Source: Cycas panzhihuaensis (lineage: Eukaryota > Cycadophyta). Taken from it: 64,000 bases of DNA. The position numbers and the translations under genes were made by a program. Shown here piece by piece: positions 12,931-25,450 of the stretch. The stretch's first letter is position 1; each line of letters starts with the position of its first letter. The notes beneath the pieces were generated by a model that made no database searches, was not told the DNA's origin, and saw only the letters and a program-made list of their open reading frames with translations. The stretch spans positions 60,829,741 through 60,893,740 of the forward strand of contig CM041465.1 in assembly GCA_023213395.1 (NCBI GenBank), in the 5' to 3' direction.

Positions 12931-13983
12931 ATATATAGACTTTAGAGATGAATCAAATTCAATCATAATATTTTTCCTTTATATTAGTCAAAATCTAGTT
13001 GATAGTAGTCATATTCTTTGAATACAACATCCCTGCTAATAATAACATTTCTTTCCTTTGGATCATATACCTTATACAATTTTGACATGTCACTATATCT
13101 AATAAATATGTACTTCATGCCTTTATTATTAAGTTTAGTCCTTTTCTTTTCTAGAATGCAGGCAAAAACAAGGTATCTAAATACTCTTAAGTGGTGAATA
13201 CTAGGTTTATGACCTATCCATGCTTCTTCTTATGTCATCCACCTAAGGGCTTTAGTGCTACACTTGTTTAGGAGATATACTATAGTATGGATAGCTTCTA
13301 CCTAAAATTTGTATCCTAATTTCTTATCCTTAAGCATGCACATAGCCATTTCAACTATGATGTGGTTCTTACATTCAACTACCTCATTCTATTATGGAGT
13401 GTAAGGGTTTGTATACTATCTTCTAATGCCTTGTAGGTAAAATAGGCATTAAACTCATCAGAAATAAACTCTCCCCTATTATTTGACCTGAGGGAAAGTA
13501 TTTTATAGCCACTTTGCTTCTCCACAAAGGTTTTGAAGTCCATAAAGCACTAAAATACATTTGATTTAAATTTTAAGAACTAGACCCATGTCTTCCTTAT
13601 ATAGTCATCAATAAAAGTGAGGAAATATTTTGGTCCTATTAGAGATTAGATGTCCATTGGACCATAAAGAATTATGTAAAATAGTTGAAGTAGCACCTTA
13701 GCTCTATAGCTTCCATCTAGAAAGCTCTCTCTATGTTGTTTGCCTAGGAGGTATCCTTCACATATGTCTTATCAACTTCAATTTAGGGTAGACCTTTAAC
13801 TACATTCATCCTATTCGTAAGGGCTAGGCTTCTATAATTTAAGTGGTTAAACCTTTTATGCCACATATCACTATTTATCTTGGTTGATATCTTCAATGCA
13901 TACTTATTTAAAAGGGGTATAACTAACTTAAAGAGTCTATTGCTAGTTATCTTACCTTTGACAATAACTGCTTTGTTTTTCAT
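12931..13983 (-). pseudogene. C2 integrase with pre-integrase zinc region, broken
   Basis: The open segment 13783-13983 ends with DMWHKRFNHLNYRSLALTNR, the Copia pre-integrase HHCC region. Downstream GYLLGKQHRESF near 13712-13750 continues the zinc region, followed by integrase core remnants to about 12950 with stops and frameshifts. Confidence 0.85.
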
Positions 13984-15440
13984 TTAGTCCTTGATGGTAC
14001 ACTCACCATTATCAAACATAATCTTATAATCTTGTTCCATCACCTGTCTCACAGATAAGAGGTTCTTCTTGAGAGCCAAAACATGGAGGACATAATTAAG
14101 GTATCTAGTCTCTCCTAATTCTATTGTGATAAAAATTTTAGCTATTCCATTAGATTTATGAGATGTATCATTATCAAACATGATTTTACCCTTCTTAGAC
14201 CTACCAATAGTATGGAATATCTCTTCCTTATGTGTTATGCAGGTGGAACATCTAGAATCTATGTACCAATAATCATTTTCTTCATTGGTAACAAGGCTTG
14301 ATAAAAATAGTCAATCATTTTTCCTATTTTCAATGATAATGCTAGCGCTTCCTCTTGTTGGATGGCTATTTTTGGAAAAACATTTATCTCCTATGTGGCC
14401 AACCTTGTGACAATATGTAAATTGGATAGGATCTCTTCCTCTTTGAGTTAGGCTTTTTCTTTTAAGAGTTCCTCTATCCATAGAGGGTGTCCTCTTTTTT
14501 AACTATGGGCCTTAATTATTGCTTTGTCTATTACTTGGATAATATGGATTAGGCATTTGAAAATTGCTTTGGCCTTGGAAATTATGATAAAGTTAGCTAA
14601 CTTTTTGATATCTTTCTTGGCTTTGGTATCTACTTTAACTTGGGTATCTTTGATTAGATCCTTGATGCCTTTAATAAGGAGATTGGTATCTAGGATGTTG
14701 ATCTTAATATGTATCTTATCTTAAATTCTTATCTATCCCCCTTGCGGATTGATCCCTTGTCCTTAAGCTTTTTACTTGGGCATCTGATTTGATTTTAGCC
14801 TTTGTTGAAAAGGTATGTTCTAAGGATTCATTGATGCCCTTCTTTTCTTTAATAGCTATTAACATAGCACTTAATTATTCTATCTTCAAGGTGCTTAGGT
14901 CATTAGATACCTCTATGCTTATGGCTACATTTTAAACCTTTTGATTTTCCTAACACATCTAAGTATTCATTTTACAACCCTTTATTTAGTAAGTGTTTCT
15001 CTAAGAGATTTGATTTAATTTACTAGATCTTAAACCTTGGTTACAAACTCATTGATGGTCTCCTTGGGTGACATCCTTAAGTTCTCAAATTTACTCCTTA
15101 ATGTTTGGAGTTTTGATGAGGATACTACTTTATAAATTAGATGTAATACATCCCATGTTTCTTTAGATTTTATTGCTTTACTAACTCTTAGGAAAATATG
15201 ATCTTCTAAGGCATAAAAGATTAATAATAATGTTTCATTATCCTTTTTTACATATTCTTTGTAGGCTTGTATTTCTATTGGAGTGGCATTCTATCTAACT
15301 TTTATATATCTTATTTTTAAAATATCCCGCATGTCTTTAAATATAAGGATAGGTCTCATCCTCCTACTCCAATTTAAGAAATCTGAACCATCAAACTTAG
15401 GGATAATCATATTACCAAAGTTTATTGCTATTATGTTAAA
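13984..15440 (-). pseudogene. C2 gag and protease, broken
   Basis: Gag begins near 15440 (IIPKFDGSDFLNWSRRM). It has the UBN2 core KETWDVLHLIYKVVSSSKLQ, a repetitive RYQSQ-type linker near 14560-14720, and a knuckle FTYCHKVGHIGDKC at 14374-14415 in which the first Cys of CCHC is Phe. The protease site DSRCST (family D-S-G) lies near 14260-14275. The open segment 13984-14181 holds the protease C-terminal part with VLHVLALKKNLLSVRQ. Gag, protease and pre-integrase appear to follow one frame with point stops. Confidence 0.87.
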
Positions 15441-17790
15441 AAAAAAGGTTTATTCAAATGCACCCCTTAAGGATAGTTAAAATATGTCCTATCTACCTAG
15501 AAGGTTACTATTTAGGCTTTAAGTCTTTGGGTCTCAAAGGAAAGGTTTTAATTACTATCTTGTCTAGTGGTGACTGCCTGTAAGTGGTAAACCAGGGACC
15601 TAATATACTGTTTCATGAGCACTAGGCTCTATATACCTTAGTATGCAGGCTATTAAAAATATATAAGACCCCCTTAATCTATTGATCTATCTATGTCAGG
15701 ATTATACCTAGCAATAGATCTAGTAATGAAAGCTTTAATAACCAAGGAACTCATCCACTCATCGTCCTAAGTCTAGCCTAGTCTCTGAACTCTAAAATAA
15801 TAGGGTTCTCCACCTCAACCTACCACCAAATATACCTGATAGTGAATGACTTCCTCAACAACTTAAAGTCCACCAAAGATATGTACTGGGTGGTACCTTT
15901 AGGGATCCTAATTGTTCCCATTGTAAGGCTAGAAAAAGGGTTGTTCATTTGGGATATTATCTTATTAATATAAGAATTAATTTTAAATATGGTCTTACTC
16001 AGAAATAAATATTCCTTTTAATAATAATTTTTCAAAAATTACTTGAAAAAATAGCAAGATATAAAATAAAATGAGCTTTAAATGAAATGAAATAAATGTA
16101 AAATAAAGTAAGCTTTAAATGGAATAAAATGAGCTTTAAATGAAATGAAATAAATGTAAAATAAAGTAAGCTTTAAATGGAATAAAATGAGCTTGAATAA
16201 AATAAAACAAGCTTTAAATAAAATAGAATGAGCTTTAAATAAAATAAAATTGAACTAGATAGCTTAAAATAAAGTAAATTGAGGGTTATAGAGCTCTTTT
16301 ATTTATAAAATGTTGTCCAGACATTTACTTCCTTCTCAAAGGGTAAACTTTCATAAATTTAGTTAAAAATCACATATAAACTTTAAATTTTAAAGTGAAA
16401 TTTACTAAAATAGGTTAGTATACCAATATAACATGAATATACTTTAATAAATTTAATAAATTGCTTAAAAATGATGTTAAAAACTTAGACTAGGTCTAAA
16501 TAGGAGGGTTGACCTTAGTAGCCTAGAAAACCTATAAAATAACTTCAAATAAGCATAAAAATAACTTTAGTATGTAGATCTCTGAGTCAACTTTCTAACA
16601 GGTCCAACTGTTGAAAAAATGGACTCTTAATTAGGGAGATATTAAGAAAATAATGTAACCTGCTCCTTATGGCTAAAATCTAGAAAAGGAGGCCTAAAGC
16701 CCTTTTGGAACTAGAGCCCTAGGTCACTTAGTCACCACATATGACCTTCCACTAGTCTACAAAAGGGGCTAGTAGACTTTAAATAATATGAAATAGGGCT
16801 TAATACTTCTAAATCCAAAATGATTAAGAAGAATTTATAAATTTTAAAATTTATCCTTTTTGTAAATAAAACAAGGTCACATGGAGCTAAATAAGACTGA
16901 TAACTAAGACCAAATGGAGCTTCACCTAAAAAATTATCAAATAAAGTTAAATTTTTATAAACTTTATAAAAAATAAATTAAAAAAATAAAATTTTTAATG
17001 TAGATAGAAACTATGACATCTACATGCCCATGCAGAGTAACAAGTCATTAAAACTTGATCCAAACAACTTCAAATCTGATTTGTGATGGATCTAATCAAT
17101 CATAGACAGCATGCAAATGATCTTTAGTGAAGAGAAACAAAGAAAAATAATCAAAAATTAGATTTTTAGGTGCATGGAGGCATAGGAGGCTACATGGTTG
17201 TACGAAGATTGTACGGCCCAAAGAGGGACTAAAAATAGCTAGAGAAAGGCTCAAATAAATAACGGGAGGTTAACAACCCTATCTAGGGTCAAACACAAAG
17301 AAAAAACGATGTGATTTTTTTATTTTTTTACAAAATCTAGTGGGGTTTTAGTAGGGCAGAGGAGTAATCTAGCTTTCAAGGAATCTCTTAGCGTAGAGGC
17401 AATGGTTTTTTGAATTGTCTAATCTAGAGCGAATTAGACTTGATGAGGATTAAAACAAATGGCCACTTGCTAAGATTTCATCCAATGATAGAGGTGCACC
17501 AGCCTACCAAACATTGATAACCTAAAAAATCTTAAAAATTAAACTAAGAACTAATTAAAATAAAAAAAAAATATTAAACAAAACTTATATAAAACTGATC
17601 TAGAGTACTATTGGGCTATTTTTTCCTATAAATACTGTAAAAAATTGTAAATATATTGAGTATATTAAGTACATGAGACAATATCACAAGTATATGTATA
17701 ATATTTTAATGTAAACTATACAGAACTATTAAAAATATGAATAAATATTTGAAATAGAGGTAAAATATAGTTGTCATGATACATAACATT
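15441..17790 (-). other. C2 5' leader, non-coding
   Basis: About 2.3 kb between the primer site and gag with no recognisable protein. It holds a 58-bp tandem duplication (listed separately) and otherwise AT-rich unique sequence. Such long leaders recur in C3, C4 and X in this window. Confidence 0.6.
16073..16250. repeat. 58-bp tandem repeat in the C2 leader
   Basis: Two nearly identical 58-bp units occupy 16073-16130 and 16131-16188; a degraded third begins at 16189. The unit contains GAGCTTTAAATGAAATG and AAGTAAGCTTTAAATGG, so an inner 'agctttaaat' half-repeat is also visible. Confidence 0.92.
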
Positions 17791-17802
17791 GCTTTGATAC
17801 CA
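17791..17802 (-). promoter_or_regulatory. C2 primer binding site
   Basis: GCTTTGATACCA on the plus strand, i.e. TGGTATCAAAGC on the minus strand: one G-to-A change from the tRNA-Met site. It is two bases from the 5' LTR. Confidence 0.85.
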
Positions 17803-17804
17803 AA

Positions 17805-18094
17805 TAATAAAATGTGGGATTAGAGTAGATAAGTATAAGGTTGCCATGTCAAAAATATTAACAAAATCCTAAAGAATTAGTAATGTTCTAAAATACCTTT
17901 GGGTTGAAGACCTCTTATTTATAGTTAAAACATTGGGAGGTAATCTACCATCAAACCAACACTTTTAAAATTTAAAAAATAATAAAAAATATATACCTGT
18001 TGGCTCAAATGGTTGGAGTCAACTGTGGTGGTCCCGTAGCATCATTAATTAGTGTGCAAGCTTAATTAGGGTCAAATGAGCATTATTCCTAATA
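17805..18094 (-). repeat. C2 5' LTR
   Basis: 290 bp, colinear with 5874-6163 (shared blocks 'gaagacctcttatttatagtt' type and 'gagcattattcctaata'). Followed by TSD AAAAG at 18095-18099. Confidence 0.92.
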
Positions 18095-18099
18095 AAAAG

Positions 18100-19866
18100 T
18101 TGAATATATTAGATTATGATTAGAGTGTTCATCAAATTGGGACATTAGAAACAAATTTAATGTTTCATAGTTCAATGGTTTAAATAATATGCTATTAAAT
18201 GTTTGTAAGAGTTAAAAGATTTATTTATGCTTTCAAACATTATAAATGATGAAGAAAATGTATTATATGTCACATTGCATATATACAAAATGGTGTTTAA
18301 CTAGTAATAAAAGTGGTTACAAGAGTGTAAAATAAGAATCATATAACTTTGACTAGAGAATTATTTTCAATAGCAATTAAGAATCATTCTAAAGATGAAG
18401 ACGACATTATTATTACTGAGATTCAAACTCTAGATGTAAAACTTGATATTAAAAGAAACTTGAGAGGAAGTTTAATAATGTTAAAAGAAGATGAAAAAAG
18501 TGAAAGATTCCCTTATCAAGAGCCATTTGGGTATCAATTAAAAGTTAGAATCTTCCTCGAAGTTAATAGGCCTCAATGACACACTCTTGTTGGCATTAGT
18601 CAAAAAATGGAGAAAAAAAGTTAAGAGAGACAAGAATTAATAAACACTCAACAAGACATGCATAAGAAAACTCAATTGAAAAAGAATTTCATAGTGAAGA
18701 AAATAATATAAATATGATAAATACTCAAGAATGTGATTACAATCTACAAAAATTTCCACAAGAAACAAAATAATCAAATTCCTATAATAATAATAGTAAA
18801 TTAGGTGGAAAATATTGAGATAAAAGAATTAATTACCAATAAGAACAAACCAATTATTAGAAGAAAGATAGCTCAAAAAAATATTATTGCTCCTCCCATG
18901 TGCACTAACTATCTATTTAATAAAAAACATTATGGGTATAATCCTCGTCAGTCATCTTCTTGTATAAATAGTAATTGGAAGGTTTAAAAGAAAGACCCTT
19001 CACATGTAAATGAAGATAACAATGAGGGAATTCATAAGTGGTTTATTCCTAGTTCTAGCTCTACTCTCCAAATTATTTTGAAGGTTGTTATTGTAAATAC
19101 AAAAGATGCCAATAACAAATAAGAACTTAATGTGAGAATATCTTATCAAGCTCTTCCATTACCAAAAAATGGTCTAGGGAGGAATTCACTCCTAGCACTT
19201 ATAATAAGAAATATGATACAATTACCAATGATAAAAAATCAAATTTTGAAGCTAACAACAAATAATCAAAAAAGTTAACCAACGATATTAACATAAATTT
19301 TAAGTTGCATGAGAAAGATAGCATAGCATTAGTATTCCTAGATCACTTCATCAATATATTTCCAAGATCCTCCTTTTCCAAAATCATTATTAGTATGTCT
19401 TTTTCCCCTCTCATAATTGAAGAAATCTCATTGGATATCTCTTTAATTTATATTCAAAGTATATTAATAAATCAATAAAAATCCTAGAGAATTAAGGCTC
19501 ATATACCTAATTATTATCAATTAACTCCCTTATTAATTATTCAAACTTCACTCTATATCAACTCTTTTTAGCTATCTAATCATAATTTTGGGTGGAAGAT
19601 TCCTTGGGAAGTTTTGATAATAGCCCAAGAAGTAAATAAATATTCCATGATGCCTTGGGAAATTTATAAGTCATATCAAACCTAGAAATAATGGTTGATA
19701 ACTGAAATCTAGAAAAAAGACTCTTTTGGATCACATGTTAAATGCTTCTTTTTCAATTTAAATTAACATATGAATTTAGCAAATTTATACAATATTAAAC
19801 TCCTTGAATGAGGTATGTTCTATTGAAGTAACCTTTGAAGGCAAAGGCTTTCAAAAGAGGAGATCT
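18100..19866. other. Unrecognised AT-rich region, possibly the interior of a decayed plus-strand LTR element
   Basis: Two short open frames lie on the plus strand: 18349-18579 (76 aa, acidic/basic, with RFPYQEPFGYQLKVRIF) and 18805-18987 (60 aa, Lys-rich, with APPMCTNYLFNKKHYGYNPR). I recognise neither family. If the LTR at 19867 is real, this would be the interior of the same element; FEGKAFKRGDLV just before it is reminiscent of the C-terminal integrase phrase 'F..GDLV' of Gypsy elements, but that is weak. Confidence 0.3.
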
Positions 19867-20050
19867 TGTAGTAAGCCTAATTAATATATAATTAAGAATT
19901 AATGAATAATAAGGAAGAGTGGTATTTATTAATTATAAGCCACACCCCTTCATATGAATAGTATAAATAGGAACTCCATTATAATATTCAATCATCAATT
20001 CAATGTTATCAATAATATATCTTTGGATAGTTGGGTTTTTTGACCATATT
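19867..20050 (+). repeat. Candidate 3' LTR (plus strand) with TATA box
   Basis: The purine-rich string AAAAGAGGAGATCT ends at 19866 and is followed by TGTAGTAAGCC, as in a polypurine tract/LTR junction. A good TATA box, TATAAATA, lies at 19962-19969 and would drive transcription from about 30 bp downstream. No partner LTR is found in the window, so the right boundary is approximate. Confidence 0.4.
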
Positions 20051-20129
20051 TACATCCTATTTATGAGTGTGACTAGTCTAATTCACCTAACTTATAGTTT
20101 GAATCATCATGCCTATGTTGTTTTATCAA

Positions 20130-21060
20130 TACCGAAGGTTCAATATTAGGTTTAGCTAGGTTCCACAAAGAGCTACATTCATACTAGCCAATTAACTCCT
20201 CAACATTAATTGAGCCTAAATATAAGTTGTCATCTTCATTAAAGATAGCATCATGAGTTGTATGGACATTCTTAGTTGGTAACTTGAAAACTCTATATGC
20301 TTTCCTCTCCCTAGGGTATCTTACAAGGATGTAGTTAGTTCTTTTGTCATTCAACTTCTCTCATTTCTCCTTTATGCTATGCATGTATGTTGTACACTAA
20401 AAAATTCTTAAGCAATATACATTTGGTTTCTTCTTTATTCAATCTTCCTTAGGTGTTTTGTTTTAGGTACCCATTGTAGTGCTTATGTTAGTTAGACAAG
20501 TAGTTGTGTTCATGACTGTAACTTGTAAAAAAATTGTAACATCCATGCCTTTCATCATGGACTTTGATTTTTTGACTAAGGTCCTATTCATTTGCTTAGT
20601 TGCTTCAATCTACTAAGGCATGTAGGTAGTGGCAAATTGCCTTATAATCCCATGATTATTGTAAAACTGATTAAACTCATTTAAAGTGAATTCTCTACCA
20701 TTGCTAGTTTGCAAAAATTTAATTTTATAATCACTTTCATTCTCTGTATATTCCTTAAACTATTTGAAATAGGTGAAGACTTGATATTTCTCCTTTAAAG
20801 GATAAATCTAAATTTTTTATAAAAATAAGTCAATGAAAGTGATGAAATACTTGACTCCTCTAAGTGAAATAACTTACCTTGGTCTATAGATATTTATATG
20901 TATTGAATCAATATTTATCTATGGTTCTCCAAGATCTCTTCTTAGGAAAGGGTTCATTGTGTTTCTAGCTAAAACTGTAAAGTTTACACAAGTAATTTTT
21001 AGTATTAATCTTGGGAAGACCATGTGTTCACTTAAGATTTATAAGGTCTTGAATGAATTA
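20130..21060 (-). pseudogene. C9: Copia integrase remnant
   Basis: The minus strand reads GREFTLNEFNQFYNNHGIIR, QFATTYMP, IEATKQMNRTLV and KSMMKGMDV around 20560-20690. These match the Copia integrase core (GEFTSxEF.., TPYTPQQNGVAERKNRT). Further left, RTNYILVRYPRERKAYRVF near 20280-20340 matches the C-terminal 'FVGY....KAYRL..' block. Many stops; LTRs not found. The gag side was probably lost before 21070. Confidence 0.7.
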
Positions 21061-21069
21061 GCCCTCTTG

Positions 21070-21667
21070 AAAAGAGAGGGGATGTAGAAGAGGAAAGTGC
21101 TAAATAAGATGTGGCAATCAATCTAAAACTAACTTAAGGTGAGACTCAATGCATGACATGAGAAGGTAAAAGTAGATAAGGTTATGACTCAGAGGAGTTT
21201 AAGAAGAAAAAAGAGGTATAAAGGGGGAGTATAAAGAAATAGAAAGGAGAGAGAAAAAGAATCCTATAAAGTCATCCAACTAAGGTTCCTACAACCCTAG
21301 TGTTGAGTGGTCCTTATTATGTATGCATATACCTACATATACCTCTAAAAGCATCTTGTAGCTTATCGATTTACAACTAACAATAGGTGATTATTGAGAG
21401 ACTTACTAAAAATCATATGCAGTTCTCCTTATTACTCCACCTAAGAGAGAGAACTACCCTTTTATATTACCTCAACCTCTCTTATATAATACATTGATAG
21501 TGGATTAGTTCTATCGAGGATCCAAATTTTGTATGTGCAGGTGTAATGATCTCTATAGATGTTTTAATTATAGAGAGATTAGCACAATGTAAGTAAATAT
21601 AAGCAAAAATAAAGGTACAACTGCTATGCTCACTTAAGCAACTAAAATAAATACAAATTATACTATG
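21070..21667. other. No recognised feature; left flank of element B
   Basis: AT-rich with A/G-rich patches near 21180-21260. No motif or long open frame. Ends at the TSD copy TACTC (21668-21672) of element B. Confidence 0.5.
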
Positions 21668-21672
21668 TACTC

Positions 21673-21936
21673 TATTATGAGTCTAACCCACCCTATAACC
21701 ATTCAAGATAGAGAAGTATGAAGAGAAATGGAAGAAATGAGATAAATAAGAAGGTAAGGTTCCAAAGAACATTCATTATCATAATATCATATCATATATC
21801 CATCTTATAATACAATGGGGTGTATATAACACTCATCCCCATATTATTATATTCTTACCTTTATATCAACTAGTCTCTTAACCTTGTATGATGGAGAGTC
21901 ATAACACTCTCTAACATGTGGTGAAAGCTTATTACA
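21673..21936 (-). repeat. B 3' LTR
   Basis: About 264 bp, beginning TATTATGAGTCT (partner TGTTATGGGTCT; both differences G/A) and ending ATTACA. Shares 'ccattcaagata', 'gaacattcatta' and 'ctctctaacatgt' blocks with 31138-31398. Confidence 0.88.
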
Positions 21937-21951
21937 TGCCCTCTCTCCTTA
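21937..21951 (-). promoter_or_regulatory. B polypurine tract
   Basis: TGCCCTCTCTCCTTA on the plus strand, i.e. AAGGAGAGAGGGCA on the minus strand, abuts the B 3' LTR. Confidence 0.7.
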
Positions 21952-23164
21952 GATGCTTCACCCTTAAAGCATCCTAATATATAGATGCATGTGACCACCT
22001 CCTATTATTAGTGTCTAATTAATAGGTCCATCGAAAGTTATTTGAAAATTTGCACATAAAATAGGGATCTATCTATCCCAAGTAGATCTTAGTGTGCCTA
22101 GAATTTCTATAATCTTGAAACCTAAATCTTAAATAATGTGCATACCTAGGGTACTTAATTTGTGAGGGATTTATATGATGAGTGCTTCAATGCTAAGTCT
22201 CTTAATAATGTGGGTGCCTATAAGGTCCTACTTTAGTGTGTGTTTCAACTTTTAATGAGCGATACTCTTCTTTTTCTTTATATATGATTAATAGTATGGG
22301 GTGGAAAATAGCTTCTACCACTTACTCCCAATGTTTCTTTTCTCCATCATCATCTTTCTTTTATTCTTTATTTTGTGGAATGGGGAGAATTATTTATCCC
22401 ATCTTTTGATTGAACTTCTCAAGTATTTAGCCCACTTTTTATTTGTCTTACTCAAGGTTTTACATCTTTTTCCATTAAGAAGCATTATATTTAAGATAAA
22501 TAAGTGATTATAGCTATAAAAATAAATTGAATAGACCAGCTATGCTATACCACTCCTTAAACCAAAGGTAGGCCTCTCCCTATAGATATAATAAGGCTAC
22601 TTAGTTATCTCTTTATTATTCATATAATCATCATCAAGTAATTTTAAATATACATACATATCATTAACCTAGTCTTTTGCCAAAAGAGTCCTATCTATAT
22701 TAAATATGTGAAGTATGGGCCTTTTTGTAGCCATGATAATGTGCATGTGGAAGAGATTAGAGGGTGTCTATATTTAGATATCCCCTAACTTTATCCCTCA
22801 CTTTTGATATAAAAATAAATATTATACCTCAAGAGTAATGGCATTGTGATGAAAGTTTGAATAATTAAGAAACTACAAAATGAAACCATTAACTTCAAAT
22901 TTTTATTTTTGAAAAGATATAGGTCAAAAATATATAAAGTATGGATTAAAATTATAGCCTTTGAAATATGATTCTAATGGTTTAAATGAAATCAAATTCT
23001 GATATGACTTTTTTAAGAAATTCACTACTAGGGTTTCTAGGGACTACAATAGTACCTATTAGTAAAATGCTTGTAACTTTCCACTCTAAACTCCAATTGG
23101 CCTCAAACCACTTCCACTAGAAAATAAATTAAAAAATGCATATAATTAAAAAATATTTGAGGTC
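21952..23164 (-). other. B interior, 3' part: no recognised protein
   Basis: No Copia or Gypsy motif in either strand. The 68-residue plus-strand frame at 22301-22507 is hydrophobic but sits in a T-rich stretch and is probably random. From about 22890 to 23164 the sequence matches the leader of X at about 42130-42415 (for example 'cctcaaaccacttccactagaaa' type text). Confidence 0.6.
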
Positions 23165-23169
23165 ATTTG

Positions 23170-23467
23170 TGAAAAGAGTGGATTTATCCTTCATCTCTAT
23201 GTACTAAACACAAAGGTAAACATGGGAATAAGAGAGACGTAAGAGAAAGAGAGTAGCTCTCACAAAATGGGGAGGTAAGAATGAGCCTCCTCCATTGAGA
23301 TTTTACCTTTATATTGAAAGAAAGAGCATTAGAGTTAGGTGAAATTAAATTATACATAATGCATATGAAAATGTATTTCACTTAAGTGATCTAATTTAAA
23401 GTTCACTTAAGACCCTTTTTAGAAATAATCAACTAATGTAATGACCTTGTGACATTAACTTATTTCA
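23170..23467 (-). repeat. C3 3' LTR
   Basis: 298 bp, TGAAAAGAGTGG ... ATTTCA; pairs with 30507-30805. Next to it, ATCTCCCCCTTAATGG at 23468-23483 is the minus-strand polypurine tract (AAGGGGGAGAT). Confidence 0.92.
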
Positions 23468-23939
23468 ATCTCCCCCTTAATGGTAGAAGGTTATTTCATC
23501 CTATTTTATTCTATCCTATGAGGTCTTTATTTAAGTCTCTTACAAAGCAAACTACTACGACACTTTTTTGGAAAACCCTTATGGGGAAGAAAACCCATAG
23601 ATCTTCTAATCTACTAACCTGGCTCAAGTAGGTCTTTAAATAAATCCAGATAACTAATAAGTATAATGAATTTTATAACTAAAATCTACTGAGTCTCCAT
23701 ATACTAGTTGGTCATCTCCCATGCCTTTTAAGGTTTTCACTAGTTTTGATTTTCTAAAATAATACAACCCTTATCCTTTTGTGCCCACAAGTGGTTTTCA
23801 TGGATCAGATAGAGCAAAGACTTACTCTTATCCTTCTACACCCACAAGAGGTTTTTATGAATGAGATAGAGTATGAAGGTCCTTTTGTCGTATCCTTCAA
23901 TTAGTTAGAGATGGGGGCCCTAAGGCTAAGTTACTTTCA

Positions 23940-25450
23940 GAATTATTCAAACTTTAACCTCTTTAGTGGTTTAGTGAAGATATCGACTACTTAATTTGCT
24001 ATGGGGTAGTACTATAGTTAAATTATGCTCTCATGAACTAGTTCTATAATTCTATGGACTTTTGTACTTATATATTTGGTATGATCATGAAATATAGGAT
24101 TTTTAGCAATTTGGATTGTAGATTGATTATCTACATGTAAGTTAGTAGAACTTGTTTGGGTGGTATTTAATATATTTAATAATTTTCTAAGCCATATCAC
24201 CTCCTTGCTTATCTCAAAAGTAGTAGTATATTTAGATTTGGTAGTTGAGTCTAGAACTATATTTTATCATCTAGACCTCCATGATATTGGTGCTATTCCA
24301 AGAAATATTACATACTAGACATAGATCTTCTTGTGTCTTTATCTCTGGTAAAGTTTGAGTCTGTATATATATAAAGTTTAAATTCTACATTGGGTTCATA
24401 TAACAGACCATATTTGTTAATCATCTTTATGTACCTTAACACTTGTATTACAACTTTCCAATGATTCTACTTAGGATTTATCATAAATCTTGCAAGAATA
24501 CTAATAGAGTGTGCAATATTTAGCCTTGTGTTGGTAGTATAGATGAGACTACCTACAAATTTCCTATAGAGTGTTGTGTTTGCCTCCCTAGTGTTACCAT
24601 CAGCTAAGAGTTTAATATTAGGTTCCATAGGTGTAGCCACTTATCGAGCAGCTTCTAACTAAAACTTTATCAGAAGATCGTTGATATATTTTTCTTAGAA
24701 GAGAAAGATTTTTCCATTCTTTTGAGTTACTTCAATTTCTAAGTAATATTTCATCAACCTAAGGTTAAACAATTTAAAAGTTTTAGTAAGGTCCTTCTTC
24801 AACTAGGTAATTATCTATTAACTATTCCCCATTATTAGCATATCATTCACAAAGATTTAGTGGTAAGTGACTTTATCATTTTGGCACTTGATGAATAATG
24901 ATGCATCAATATTTTGATAGTCATAAACCTCATATTCAAGTTACTTCATTCTTTTAGACAACTTGGTAAACCAAGCATGAGGGGCTTGTTTTAGGTTGTA
25001 CAAGGACTTTCTGAGCCTATAAACCTTATAATCCTAACCAATAATCTTGTATCCTTTTAGTTGAGCCATGTAAAATTCTTATTTAAGGTCTCCATTAAGA
25101 AATGTAGTCTTAACATTGAGTTGGTGGATTTTCCAACCCTATTGAGTAGCCAAGGCTATAAGAGTTCTAATTGTAAGTCACTTGATTATAGGAGCAAAGA
25201 TTTCAATGTAGTTAATACCTTCCCTTTACGTGTATCCTTTTTCTACCAACCTTGCCTTGTGTTTTTCTAAGGTGTTATCTAATCTGTACTTATTTTTGAA
25301 CACCCATTTATTTTAAACTACCTTTCTTCTAAGTGGTAGATTAACAAGCTCCCATGTACTATTCTTAATAAGAGATTAGTACTATTCATTCATGGCATTT
25401 CTCCAAGTAGCAAGCTTTATAACTTCTTGGTATATTAGGGGCTCTTCATT
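23940..25450 (-). pseudogene. C3 reverse transcriptase and RNase H, broken
   Basis: Minus-strand motifs in order: NSTWELVNLPLRRKVV, KWVFKNKYRLD, KARLVEKGYT, WKIHQLNVKTTFLNGDLK, then the active site as FVNDMLIMGNS near 24835-24850 (C4 keeps FVDD). These are followed by LYRKFVGSLIYTTN, VLRYIKMINKYGLLYEP and, in an open segment at 24018-24200, HVDNQSTIQIAKNPIFHDHT. Stops are numerous. A plus-strand frame at 25061-25270 is a shadow. Confidence 0.88.

Larger units (their letters stand above)
5874..18094 (-). mobile_element. Copia element C2 (minus strand), interrupted by C1
   Basis: Two 290-bp LTRs (3' LTR 5874-6163, 5' LTR 17805-18094) are flanked by perfect 5-bp repeats AAAAG at 5869-5873 and 18095-18099. 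The primer site lies at 17791-17802 and a purine tract (GGGAAGAA on the minus strand) abuts the 3' LTR. Reading leftwards on the minus strand come a 2.3-kb leader, gag, protease, integrase, reverse transcriptase and RNase H, the Ty1/Copia order. The RNase H region is split by plus-strand element C1 (6308-11389). Without C1, C2 would be about 7.1 kb. All coding parts are broken. Confidence 0.93.

Noticed and set aside
18349-18987. Possible endogenous pararetrovirus coat or movement protein
   Set aside because: No Cys-knuckle, aspartic protease or RT motif nearby; the resemblance was only general Lys/Asn richness.
22301-22507. Hydrophobic 68-codon frame resembling a membrane protein
   Set aside because: T-rich stretch inside element B on the strand opposite to the element; hydrophobicity follows from composition.
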